Source: Longimicrobium sp. (GTDB taxonomy: Bacteria > Gemmatimonadota > Gemmatimonadetes > Longimicrobiales > Longimicrobiaceae). From it: 64,000 nt of DNA. How positions within the stretch are numbered: position 1 is the stretch's first letter; every line of letters starts with the position of its first letter. Shown here one piece after another: positions 33,567-41,879 of this stretch. The notes under the pieces were generated by a model. That model worked only from the letters and a program-made list of their open reading frames with translations. It ran no database searches and had not been told where the DNA came from. The translations under genes and the position numbers were made by a program. The stretch is taken from contig DASVTZ010000126.1 of the NCBI GenBank assembly GCA_036387335.1, forward strand, positions 1 to 64,000. Direction: 5' to 3'.

Positions 33567-33644
33567 CGCAAAGGTTTGTTATCAGGGGGCAACAGTAACG
33601 GGCACGGCCCGGCTGGATCGTGGGACACCTTCACACTCCCGGCC

Positions 33645-34205
33645 CTACAACGAGAACGCGGGCAAGCGCCTCACCACGCGCCAGGTTCCATCTTCCTGTT
33701 CTCTAACCAGAGCCCAGTAGCCAAAGCCCACCGGGTGCGCAGCGTCCTCGTCAGCCTGGCGCGAGGGCGGTGAGCGGCGCATGTCCAGTATCGCCACCCG
33801 AACCCAGTAAGGCCCCTCGGCCGGAGGCGGGCTGCCTTCCGGTCGCTCGGCGATCTCGCCAAGGCCGACGAAAACGGCGTTCGTGGCTTCCGCGCAGCCG
33901 TAAACTCTCGGCGAAACCGAGCAGGTACCGTCGATCAACTTCTTCTCGCGCAGCTGAGCGACCAACGCTGGCCCGTGTGTCGCCTCATTTGCTTGCCGCG
34001 GCTCTGGAGTGATGGGCGACTCGTCGGGCACGGATGCCCCGCAATGAGGCATGCAGCCCACGCCGGAGCGGGTTTCCGAAAGCACGATACGCGCATCGGC
34101 GTACTCTGCCCGAACGCCCTGGAGCAGAAGCGCGTAAACGGAAGCGCTGTCCACCGGAGGAGGACCCCCGGCCAGCTGGAGCACCGCAAACAACGTCGTG
34201 ATCAT
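33645..34205 (-). CDS. Exported hypothetical protein
   Basis: 186 residues with a short N-terminal signal (MITTLFAVLQLAGGPPPVDS). The mature part has VYALLLQGVRAEYADARIVL, two cysteine-bearing stretches (GVGCMPHCGASV, TCSVSPRVYGCA) that may pair, and an end FGYWALVREQEDGTWRVVRR typical of small periplasmic SnoaL-like or secreted proteins. No family firmly recognised. Confidence 0.55.
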   Translation of the reverse strand: MITTLFAVLQLAGGPPPVDSASVYALLLQGVRAEYADARIVLSETRSGVGCMPHCGASVPDESPITPEPRQANEATHGPALVAQLREKKLIDGTCSVSPRVYGCAEATNAVFVGLGEIAERPEGSPPPAEGPYWVRVAILDMRRSPPSRQADEDAAHPVGFGYWALVREQEDGTWRVVRRLPAFSL

Positions 34206-34218
34206 CGTAGTTCCGTCA

Positions 34219-34718
34219 TCAACTGGCGCAGGCCTTTGCGGTTTCGTTCATCGTCATCCCCATGGGGGTCATCTGGTTGTGCTGGCAGTATCGAGACCCG
34301 CTCCCGTCCAGGTTGGGCATCCCGTGCAGTGCCTCATGCGCGATGGTCTTCGGCCCGATGGAGCCGGACCAGAGCCACATGGTGGGACCGGATCCGCACC
34401 CCCATACTCGAAGTAGGAGTGCCCGTTCAGGGTGGCTTCCTGACCGGCCTCGTTCACCACATACAGCCGGGTTGTCCAAACGCGAAGTCCGCGGCTGATC
34501 ATCCGTTTAGCATTGGCCCGGATCTGACCGCAGAACCCGTCGCCCCGAATCAGTTCGATCGCCTGCTGCGCGTTAGCGAGCTCGGCCCTCCAGCATCTGT
34601 GCCGGTCGCGCCGGGTGGTGGCGCAATCTGCCGGTTTTGATGGTGGCGCTTCGTGGCGGGTGGGGTATGTGCCGGCTAGATTGGGGCCACTTCGCCTGCA
34701 CTCTCCCCAGCTTCCCAC
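34219..34718 (-). pseudogene. Frameshifted HExxH-motif gene
   Basis: AELANAQQAIELIRGDGFCG to VVNEAGQEATLNGHSYFEYG is read in one frame. At a run of five G near 34400 the frame must shift to continue as SIGPKTIAHEALHGMPNLDG and end at 34219. HEALH is a zincin-like metal motif. A one-base error in the G run would restore a single gene of about 125 or more residues. The 5' end is unclear because no convincing start lies in frame. Confidence 0.5.
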
Positions 34719-34732
34719 AAGGACGGCACACC

Positions 34733-35041
34733 ATGAAGCGCCTGTACACCTTCACCACCGCATGCGCCCTCGGAATGGCGCTCTCTGGATGTGTTCAGTC
34801 TCCCACCGCCGCAAACAGTGACGGACATACATTCGGGAGTGGAAACGCAACGGAAGCGAGATTCAGCCTCGGCGAGGCCGCCGGTGGAGGCACATTCGGT
34901 TCCGGGCACCGGGGTACAACGGGAGAGGCTCCCTCAGATACCTCCAGCGCGGCAACCGTCAACTCGACGGGCGGACAGACGACGGTCGATTCGGCGGCAG
35001 TCACGGAACGCGGCGGCTACACAATCGGGTCCGGCAACTGA
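34733..35041 (+). CDS. Small lipoprotein with repeated GSG motifs
   Basis: 102 residues from ATG 34733 (MKRLYTFTTACALGMALSGC, lipobox LSGC; ACAAGGAC upstream). The mature part is Ser/Thr/Gly-rich with three copies of a short motif: HTFGSGN, GTFGSGH and YTIGSGN, the last at the exact C-terminus. No enzyme signature. It is convergent with a TPR gene whose stop is 6 bases away. It may be an exported peptide precursor or a surface protein. Confidence 0.6.
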   Translation: MKRLYTFTTACALGMALSGCVQSPTAANSDGHTFGSGNATEARFSLGEAAGGGTFGSGHRGTTGEAPSDTSSAATVNSTGGQTTVDSAAVTERGGYTIGSGN

Positions 35042-35047
35042 CCAGGA

Positions 35048-36337
35048 TCAGCTGGATTCGATGTCCTTCCATTTCCGGAGCCGTGCAGCCAACCGCCGAG
35101 TCAACCCACGGACGAGCTCCGGCTCCGGGACCAGTTCCTCCCGCGGAGAGGGCTCTCGAAGTGCGATCCGCGCGAGCAGCACCACCGAGTCACTCAGTAC
35201 CAGAGCGTGTTCGCGCCGCTGCGCAGCTTCACGTGCAGCGTTCGCGTAGCGCTCTGCCTTGCTCCAGTCGCGAAATGCTCTCGCCGCTTCCGCCAGGTGG
35301 ATGAAGGCGGCGGGAGCGAACTCGTCGTGCAAGCCGGCCAGCCGTAGCACGCGCCCTTCGACTTCCTCGAAGCGCGCCACCTGCCCGGCACCAGCGGCTG
35401 CTCTGGCGAGTGTCGCCAGCATGACCGTTTCGACGGCGGGGCGCGGAGTGCCTGTCGTCGCCAGATCGAGCAGCGGCAGCGCGGCGGAGTAATGATGAAG
35501 CCGCACGAGGAGCCACGCCCAGTCGTGCGCCAGCGCAGGGAGCGCCGGGTGCCGCAAAGGGTACAGTCGAATCGCCTGGCGAAGATGTGCAGCGGCCTCC
35601 GGAATGGTGCCGATCTCCGCCGCGATCGTGAGAAGATCGTGGTAGGCCTCGGCCGCCTGACGCCGCCGGCCGGTCCTCTCGGCCCGGCGAGCTGCACGCT
35701 GGAAAACGACGCGGGCTTCACGGTGGCGTCCGAGCTCCGTCAGGAGTGCGCCGTAGCCCAACAGCGCACGAATGGCTTCGACCCGATTGTGAGCGCGCAC
35801 GGAGAGCCGGAAGGCGCGGACGTACCAGGCTGCTGATCGTTCGTTGAGCGCGGCGCGCCGGCAGGTCCGGCCCGCCACGTTCGCACGCGACGCGTCTTCC
35901 TCGTCTGCATGGGCGGCGGCCTCGGCGAAGTGCACCGCGGTTTCCGTGATCCCGCGCCCCTCCGCCCAATTGTGGACGGCGTGGCACGCCTCAGCCAGTT
36001 GTGCTCCATTGAGCACGTCCGCCGCTCGCGCGAGCAGCGCAAACGTGCCAAACGCGTCTGCAAGCTCCGGGGCCTCGATCGCTGCGTAGGCCAACCGCTC
36101 GCGGACCTCGCGCGTGGGCTCCTGGGACAGGCCGCCTCGCCGGTCCGGGGGAGTGTCCACCCACGTCCATACCGCGCGCAAGGCGCGCCAGAGCGTGAGC
36201 CCCAGCGCGCCATCGACGTCATCGAGCACGGGCCAGCCCTCTGGCCGGCCGCGCGCGTCCATCCGCCACCCCGGCGCGGGCGGGACGATGTGCGGGCGTG
36301 CTGCTCTCTGGGGCGGCGCCTCCCGGTCTCCGGCCAT
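35048..36337 (-). CDS. TPR-repeat protein
   Basis: 429 residues of helical hairpins: HNWAEGRGITETAVHFAEAA, AWYVRAFRLSVRAHNRVEAI, LGRHREARVVFQRAARRAER and GTIPEAAAHLRQAIRLYPL show TPR consensus spacing (W/L-G-Y-A-P pattern). The ends are charged; there is no membrane segment or DNA-binding domain. Soluble scaffold or regulator. It lies tail to tail with the GSG-motif lipoprotein. Confidence 0.75.
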   Translation of the reverse strand: MAGDREAPPQRAARPHIVPPAPGWRMDARGRPEGWPVLDDVDGALGLTLWRALRAVWTWVDTPPDRRGGLSQEPTREVRERLAYAAIEAPELADAFGTFALLARAADVLNGAQLAEACHAVHNWAEGRGITETAVHFAEAAAHADEEDASRANVAGRTCRRAALNERSAAWYVRAFRLSVRAHNRVEAIRALLGYGALLTELGRHREARVVFQRAARRAERTGRRRQAAEAYHDLLTIAAEIGTIPEAAAHLRQAIRLYPLRHPALPALAHDWAWLLVRLHHYSAALPLLDLATTGTPRPAVETVMLATLARAAAGAGQVARFEEVEGRVLRLAGLHDEFAPAAFIHLAEAARAFRDWSKAERYANAAREAAQRREHALVLSDSVVLLARIALREPSPREELVPEPELVRGLTRRLAARLRKWKDIESS

Positions 36338-36357
36338 TCGCGCCCTCGCGTATCCGA

Positions 36358-36732
36358 CTATGCCCGATGAACCACGTTAGCGAGCCGATCTCGCAGGCGC
36401 CATAAAGTGTGGTCCGACCGTCGCGCATTGTCCTCGTGCACTTGGCCGCTCCGGATCGACTGAACGCGAGAACTCCGCGTCGGGCGCCGTTCCCCCCGTG
36501 CGCGGATCCGCAGGCGAGCCGCCGTGCACCGCCGTAACCGGAACAATTCGCGCTGCACCGGAAGAGAGGGCTCGCTGGTCGCTGGGAGGAACATCCAGAG
36601 CGCGTCCTCAGGGATCGCCATCTCCAGAGCAGTCATGTGCAGCCGCTGCATCTCGGCCCGCTCCTCGGGCGAGAGGCGGTTGATCTCCAGCTGAAGCAGC
36701 GCGGCGGCTCCCGCAGAGTGAGGGTGAAGCAC
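36358..36732 (-). CDS. Doubtful small protein upstream of the TPR gene
   Basis: 124 residues. The first half (ALLQLEINRLSPEERAEMQR, LEMAIPEDALWMF) looks like a real helical protein. The second half is Arg-rich and looks like frame-shadow. It precedes the TPR gene by 20 bases on the same strand. No family. Confidence 0.3.
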   Translation of the reverse strand: MLHPHSAGAAALLQLEINRLSPEERAEMQRLHMTALEMAIPEDALWMFLPATSEPSLPVQRELFRLRRCTAARLRIRARGERRPTRSSRVQSIRSGQVHEDNARRSDHTLWRLRDRLANVVHRA

Positions 36733-37082
36733 GGCTCACGAGCCCGCCGGCATGTGGCGCATGAAGTTCCCGGAGGCCAGGCGAGACAAAGGACTGCGTG
36801 TTGGTCGGATCATGGGAGGTGGCCTCGAATGGAGTCGCCAGTCTGTCAACGGAACGGTAGCCTTCGAGAAACGTTCAACCTAGTGCCGTATGGTGGCGGG
36901 ATTGGTTTGTCGACAAAATCCGCGTTGAGCGACCCGGGCGCGGCAAGAGAAAAGAGGCAGAATCGACCGCGCGAGTCGCTCCATCCCTTCCACGTTGCCA
37001 CGCGCCGGGGCATCGGCACACCGAAAGCTAACCGGCCTCTACTCCAAACGTCGAAATCAGCATCGCTCTAGATCCGCTCCGG
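36733..37082. other. Intergenic region between two diverging units
   Basis: 350 bases without a convincing gene or terminator. GC falls from about 36890 onwards, marking the left border of the plus-strand island. No direct repeat or tRNA fragment that would mark an attachment site was found. Confidence 0.4.
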
Positions 37083-38642
37083 TTGCGCCACGTGTCGGAC
37101 AGCGATGTGCGTCTCCTGGCAGAAGACGATTCCGTTTCGGACCGGTACGCCTTAGCTTCAACAGGCCGTAAGATCTATTGGGTTGTACCCTGCGGAGGGT
37201 TGCCGCATCCGACCGGCATCTACGGTCCTCCACTCCGGGTACGCCTCGGCTGCACCGTCGACGTTCCCGCAACGATGAGAGAGGCGGCTCTGAGCCAGTT
37301 CTGGACCCACCAATCGGTTCGCAAGTTCGCAGGTGACGCGGACCCCGTTGCCGCAATCACTCACCATGCACGAACGGTGGTGCTGCGGGCGATGGATGCA
37401 GGATGGTCTGGCCCACCGTTCGATCCACTCGCCCTCGCAGAGTTCCTAAAAATTCCTGCGATGCCTACCGATGCGGTTCGCGACGCCCGCACCGTCCCAA
37501 TTGGCACCCGCGGTTTACAGATCGAGTTCAACCCAAACCGTCCTCGTGGTCGCGTTCGGTACTCTGTGGCGCATGAAATTGCGCATACGTTTTTCCCGGA
37601 CTGCGCGGAACAGGTACGCAACCGTGCGCCACACTTGACGCTTGAGGGCGACGACTGGCAACTAGAAGCATTGTGCAACATCGCGGCAGCCGAAATCGTC
37701 ATGCCGATCACCAGCGTTTCGGTCCCCGCCGACGAGCACCCCGATATCGAGCGGCTTCTAACAGAGCGTGAACGGTTCGATGTCTCAACCGAAGCAATCC
37801 TTATTCGAATTGCGCGTGCTTCCACCCAGAAGATGGCGATGTTTGTCGCCTCCCGCACACCTCAAGGCAGGTACCGCGTCGACTATCTGGTCCCATCACC
37901 CGCCTGGGGAGTCCCGGGTGTTCGGCCGGGATTGGTGCTCCCGACCGGGTCCCATGTGGCAGAGTGTCTCAGCATTGGGTTTACTTCCGCCGGTGAGGAA
38001 TCCTGGGGGCGGAGCGATATACCCGTGCATGTGGAGTGCGTAGGGATTCCGCCGTACCCGGGGGGGAAATTCCCGCGCGTTACAGGACTCGTTTGGCGCC
38101 CCGACGAAGTCGCCGCTCAAGGCGCATCCGAGTGGATCCGTTACGTCCGCGGGGACGCCACCGAACCTCGAGGCGAACGCTCGTTGATCGTCCATGTGGT
38201 TAACGATGCGAGCCCTACGTGGGGCGGGAGTGGATTCGCGTCGGTGCTTCGTCGCGTATATCCGAACGTACAGCGGTCCTTCAAGACCTGGTGGGTAGGA
38301 ACGCCAGGACCTCGCCTGGGCCGGCTCCACCTAACTGAAGCTACCGCAGGTATATGGGTTGCGAGCGTCGTCGCGCAGCACGGGTATGGCCCGTCTTCGA
38401 CCCCGCGCCTTCGCTACGAGGCACTACAAGAGGGTTTAGAGAACGCGGCTGCCGCGGCGGTTTTGCACGACCTTAGCGTACATATGCCGCGCATCGGTGC
38501 GGGTCAGGCGGGGGGAAGGTGGGAAGTGATTGAGGATATGATCCGGGACGCGTTCGCGCGGACGGGCCGGCGTGTTACCGTGTACGATTTGCCGATGGGT
38601 ACCTCTAGGTCCGCAGCGCCTACGCACGTCGGGGAGGCGTAG
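37083..38642 (+). CDS. ImmA/IrrE metallopeptidase fused to a macro domain
   Basis: 519 residues from TTG 37083 (GTG 37092 is an alternative). HEIAH at 164-168 with a following EALCNIAAAEIVMP (third ligand Glu about 204) is the ImmA/IrrE zinc peptidase, family M78, which cleaves repressors. From about 355 a macro domain begins: SLIVHVVNDASPTWGGSGFA replaces the usual INAANxxLxxGGGV, GRLHLTEATAGIWVASVVAQ, then PRIGAGQAGGRWEVIEDMI (the PxIGxGxGG loop). Macro domains bind or remove ADP-ribose. First gene of a close-packed island; the next gene begins directly after the stop. Confidence 0.82.
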   Translation: MRHVSDSDVRLLAEDDSVSDRYALASTGRKIYWVVPCGGLPHPTGIYGPPLRVRLGCTVDVPATMREAALSQFWTHQSVRKFAGDADPVAAITHHARTVVLRAMDAGWSGPPFDPLALAEFLKIPAMPTDAVRDARTVPIGTRGLQIEFNPNRPRGRVRYSVAHEIAHTFFPDCAEQVRNRAPHLTLEGDDWQLEALCNIAAAEIVMPITSVSVPADEHPDIERLLTERERFDVSTEAILIRIARASTQKMAMFVASRTPQGRYRVDYLVPSPAWGVPGVRPGLVLPTGSHVAECLSIGFTSAGEESWGRSDIPVHVECVGIPPYPGGKFPRVTGLVWRPDEVAAQGASEWIRYVRGDATEPRGERSLIVHVVNDASPTWGGSGFASVLRRVYPNVQRSFKTWWVGTPGPRLGRLHLTEATAGIWVASVVAQHGYGPSSTPRLRYEALQEGLENAAAAAVLHDLSVHMPRIGAGQAGGRWEVIEDMIRDAFARTGRRVTVYDLPMGTSRSAAPTHVGEA

Positions 38643-40259
38643 GTGCCACGCAGAATCGTACTGCTCTCAGGGCACGTCGCTACCGGAAAGTCCGACGTCG
38701 CTGCGGCCCTAGACGAGCGTTTTGGGGTTCGCCTCTTCAAGACCCGAGAGGTGATTCATCAATTGAAGAAGGTGGAGCCGGAACGTGGTGCGCTTCAAAG
38801 GGCGGGGGAGGCGTTAGATCGGGAGACCAAGGGAGCGTGGGTCGCAACCGAGTTGCGCCGCTTCATTGACACGATGGGTCCAGAGGGCGCGGAGTCGATA
38901 GTCGTTGTGGATGCGGTCCGGATACGGGCCCAATGCGACGCAGTGCGGCGCGCCTATGGGTCAAGGGTGATGCATGTGCACCTCACTGCGTCCAAGGCTG
39001 TGCGCGAGGAGCGGTTTGGGTCCCGCGAGGGCGAGGTGCAGGAGCTTGCGAGCTACGATGCTGTCCTTGAGAACCGAACGGAGCAACAGGCGGACACACT
39101 CAACGACATCGCGGATATCGTGGTGAACACGGAGCGTAACACGATCGCCGATGTAGTCGTGCGGATCGCGAGCCGAATTGGTCTCTACGGGCGAGGCCTC
39201 GACCGGACTGTTGATGTTCTCGTAGGTGGGCAGTGGGGCAGTGAGGGAAAGGGGAACGTCGTCGGTTATCTTGCTCCCGAGTACGACGTTCTGGTGCGGG
39301 TGGGTGGTCCGAATGCGGGCCATCAAGTTTATCAGGAACCGGTGCCGGACACATTTTACCACCTCCCTTCCGGGACCAACCGAGCGCCGCATACCGAGAT
39401 AGTTCTTGGACCTGGGGCGACGCTTGAGCCCGTGCGCCTCCTCGAGGAGATAAATAAAGCGCATTTGGACCCGAGTCGGTTACGCATTGACCCGCATGCG
39501 ATGATCATCGAACCTGGCGACCTAGCAGAGGAGGCTCGGCGCCTCACTGGCTCGATCGGCTCCACGGGTCAGGGTGTCGGTGCGGCTACTGCGCGCAAGG
39601 TTCTCAGAACCGGAGCGAAGCGGAAGGTGCGGCTCGCTAAGGACTTTCCCGGCCTGAAGCCGTTCTTGCGCCCGACGCTCGACGTACTTGATCGCGCGTA
39701 TGCGGCTGGCAAGCGGATTTTCCTGGAGGGCACGCAGGGGACTGGTCTCAGCCTTCATCACGGCGAGTACCCTTATGTCACATCCCGCGATACCACAGTG
39801 AGTGGATGCCTCGCCGACGCTGGAATTGCTCCAACGAGGGTCCGCCGGATCGTGATGGTCTCTCGGAGCTATCCTATCCGCGTGCAGGACCCGCCCGGTG
39901 GAACCTCTGGGCACATGCCAATCGAACTTGACTGGAAGACGGTAGCGAATCGCGCGGGCCTAGACGCTGCCGAACTCAAGGCGCGTGAGAAGACGACGAC
40001 GACAAAGCGCGATCGGCGTGTGGCTGAGTTCGACTGGACCTTGCTCCGGCGAGCAGCGACACTTAACGGTCCTACTGATATCGCGCTGAGCTTCACCGAC
40101 CACCTTGACGCGGCGAATCGGGCAGCGCGACGCTTTGACCAACTAGTCCCGGATACTATCCAGTTTGTGGAGGAGATCGAGCGCGTAGCGGGGGCGCCGG
40201 TCTCCCTCATTGTGACCCGGTTCGACTACCGGAATATTATCGACCGTCGCCAATGGTGA
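38643..40259 (+). CDS. NMP kinase-like P-loop domain fused to a PurA/PurZ-like ligase
   Basis: 538 residues, GTG 38643 immediately after the previous TAG. Residues 1-180: IVLLSGHVATGKSDVAAAL (Walker A GHVATGKS), LFKTREVIHQL, like AAA_18 or dNMP kinases. Residues 187-538: adenylosuccinate synthetase fold, VLVGGQWGSEGKGNVVGYL, VRVGGPNAGHQVY, GSTGQGVGAATARKV, FLEGTQGTGLSLHHGEYPYV and IRVQDPPGGTSGHMP, and an end matching the final PurA helices (VEEIERVAGAPVSLIVTRFD). The catalytic Asp of PurA (GDEGKGK) is Ser here; the His of NAGH remains. A housekeeping PurA is unlikely; a specialised purine-nucleotide enzyme is inferred. Confidence 0.85.
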   Translation: MPRRIVLLSGHVATGKSDVAAALDERFGVRLFKTREVIHQLKKVEPERGALQRAGEALDRETKGAWVATELRRFIDTMGPEGAESIVVVDAVRIRAQCDAVRRAYGSRVMHVHLTASKAVREERFGSREGEVQELASYDAVLENRTEQQADTLNDIADIVVNTERNTIADVVVRIASRIGLYGRGLDRTVDVLVGGQWGSEGKGNVVGYLAPEYDVLVRVGGPNAGHQVYQEPVPDTFYHLPSGTNRAPHTEIVLGPGATLEPVRLLEEINKAHLDPSRLRIDPHAMIIEPGDLAEEARRLTGSIGSTGQGVGAATARKVLRTGAKRKVRLAKDFPGLKPFLRPTLDVLDRAYAAGKRIFLEGTQGTGLSLHHGEYPYVTSRDTTVSGCLADAGIAPTRVRRIVMVSRSYPIRVQDPPGGTSGHMPIELDWKTVANRAGLDAAELKAREKTTTTKRDRRVAEFDWTLLRRAATLNGPTDIALSFTDHLDAANRAARRFDQLVPDTIQFVEEIERVAGAPVSLIVTRFDYRNIIDRRQW

Positions 40260-40305
40260 CGCGGTTGCCGCCGACCGGCCGTTCAACAACCCACAACACC
40301 TGCCC

Positions 40306-40935
40306 ATGGCCTTTTCGCTTGCGGAATTTGCACGAGTCCGACCATACGCGTTTCACCTCACAAGCGCCGCCAACCTTCCGCGGATCCGCAGGGAACGCCG
40401 ATTATACCCGACTCTGCAACTCGCCGCCCTTGCCGGACGCACTCACCTTGCACGCGAGCACCGGCCAGTGAGCGTTTGTATTGAGATCGACGGAGAAGTC
40501 GTGCACCTGCGGGACCAGGCACCGCTCCGGGCGAGTAACGTCGTCCTTTCCGATACATGGACGTTCGGTGATGTGGTCGAGATGCTGAATAACCGCGTAT
40601 TCTTCTGGCCCGGTAGTGATACTCGCCCGATCCCGTCGGGGCAGCGCCACTTCGAGAGGTACGCTAATGAGTCTATAGCCATCCTCCGGGTCCCGACCGA
40701 TCTCCTCTTCAACAGCAACCCTCTCCCTGTGCCGGAATTTTGCAAGTGGAACTCGGGGGCACCGCGGTGGACGCGCGGCATTCGACCTGTCCGAGGGGCT
40801 GACACATTTCTCACCGCAGACCAGTCTCCATACCGTGCGTCTGCTGTAGTGGAGCTTACGTTCCCGGGGCCAGTCCTCCTGCCCGACCCTACTCATCTGA
40901 CCTACGCGGTAAACGGTACCTGGGAAGCGCTGTGA
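40306..40935 (+). CDS. ART/DUF7002-like protein, possible ADP-ribosyltransferase
   Basis: 209 residues. PYAFHLTSAANLPRIRRERRLYP is the opening H-[LF]-T...NL..I pattern of DarT/DUF4433-like and DUF7002 proteins. MLNNRVFFWPGSDTRPI and FERYANESIAILRVPTDLLF follow. A C-terminal VVELTFPGPVLLPDP has the late Glu position expected for an ART catalytic residue. Partnering with a macro-domain gene two genes upstream fits a toxin and its ADP-ribose-removing partner, but this is inference. ATG 40306; the stop overlaps the next GTG. Confidence 0.65.
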   Translation: MAFSLAEFARVRPYAFHLTSAANLPRIRRERRLYPTLQLAALAGRTHLAREHRPVSVCIEIDGEVVHLRDQAPLRASNVVLSDTWTFGDVVEMLNNRVFFWPGSDTRPIPSGQRHFERYANESIAILRVPTDLLFNSNPLPVPEFCKWNSGAPRWTRGIRPVRGADTFLTADQSPYRASAVVELTFPGPVLLPDPTHLTYAVNGTWEAL

Positions 40936-41879
40936 GAGAGGCGCCTCGAGTTCTTGAATGTGATCCCAACCGGCCGCCGATGGATGTCCGGGAGAGCCGA
41001 ACGATGCAGATAGTGCACGCATTCCCGAGTGTCGACGGGATAACGACCAAATACGTATTAGATGCGGGCGATGCGCTTGTGGAGTGCACCTATGTCGACC
41101 GCCCGGAGAAGCATATCCTCTGCTTCTCGACAGCCGTTGGATGCCCTGTGCGCTGTGGGTTCTGCGCGGCGACGCCCTTCCGCCGCCGCATGTCCGCGGA
41201 TGAAATGGTTGCGCAGGTGTACGCTGTTGTGGAGGCGACTGTGCCCTGGAAGGTGGAGAAGCCGGTGCTCTTTAGCGCGATGGGCGAAGGGGAGCCTCTT
41301 CTATCACAAGGTGCCGCGGAGGCGCTACTTGAGGCGCTCCAAAGACTCATGCATCTGCGTCAGTCGTCGCGGGCTGCGGTCTCCACTACAGCGATCAAGC
41401 CACATATCGTGACCTGGCTGTCGGAGTCGGCGCCCCCCGAACTCAAACTGCAGGTCTCACTTCATGCGACCACAGATGCTCAGCGCCGGACGGTGATCCC
41501 GCACGCTGCTCCCTTGGCGGAAGTGCTGGAAGCCGGCCGCGCGTTTCTTGCCTCCCGTCCCGGTATGCTCGAATGGAACTATGTCTTGATCTCGGGACTC
41601 AACGACGCACGCTCCGACGCCTTACGTCTAGCCTCAATTCTACGCCCTGGAGATGTTGTTAAACTCAACCGTCTAAACCCTGTTCTCAATGTCGCATGGC
41701 AGCCAAGTGAGCGAGTGGCAGAATTCGCCGCGATCTTGACCGCCTACGGTCTGCGTCCTGAACAGTATTGCACAAATGGGGTTGACGTAGCTGCGGCTTG
41801 TGGCCAGCTGAAGTCTCGGGTTGCCCTTTGGTACGACCGCTCGCCGGGGGTCTCATGCCTGCACGTAGGCGCGCGGTGA
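40932..41879 (+). CDS. RlmN/Cfr-like radical SAM enzyme, N-terminally short
   Basis: 315 residues from GTG 40932 (GTGA overlap; ATG 40980 possible). LCFSTAVGCPVRCGFCAATP contains the CX3CX2C cluster motif and, 7 residues earlier, the Cys that matches C118 of E. coli RlmN. AMGEGEPLL, QVSLHATTDAQRR, NYVLISGLNDA and DVAAACGQL (the C355-equivalent) follow. All five cysteines of the RlmN/Cfr mechanism are present. The RNA-binding HhH-like N-terminal domain of true RlmN is missing, so the substrate may be a nucleotide or different nucleic acid. Such enzymes methylate adenine C2 or C8. Confidence 0.85.
   Translation: MREAPRVLECDPNRPPMDVRESRTMQIVHAFPSVDGITTKYVLDAGDALVECTYVDRPEKHILCFSTAVGCPVRCGFCAATPFRRRMSADEMVAQVYAVVEATVPWKVEKPVLFSAMGEGEPLLSQGAAEALLEALQRLMHLRQSSRAAVSTTAIKPHIVTWLSESAPPELKLQVSLHATTDAQRRTVIPHAAPLAEVLEAGRAFLASRPGMLEWNYVLISGLNDARSDALRLASILRPGDVVKLNRLNPVLNVAWQPSERVAEFAAILTAYGLRPEQYCTNGVDVAAACGQLKSRVALWYDRSPGVSCLHVGAR

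Noticed and set aside
36733-37082. Attachment site or tRNA at the left border of the island
   Set aside because: No tRNA-like cloverleaf, integrase or matching direct repeat at 43160-43350 was found by eye.
38643-40259. Housekeeping purA
   Set aside because: Fused kinase domain, Ser in place of the catalytic Asp, low-GC island context.
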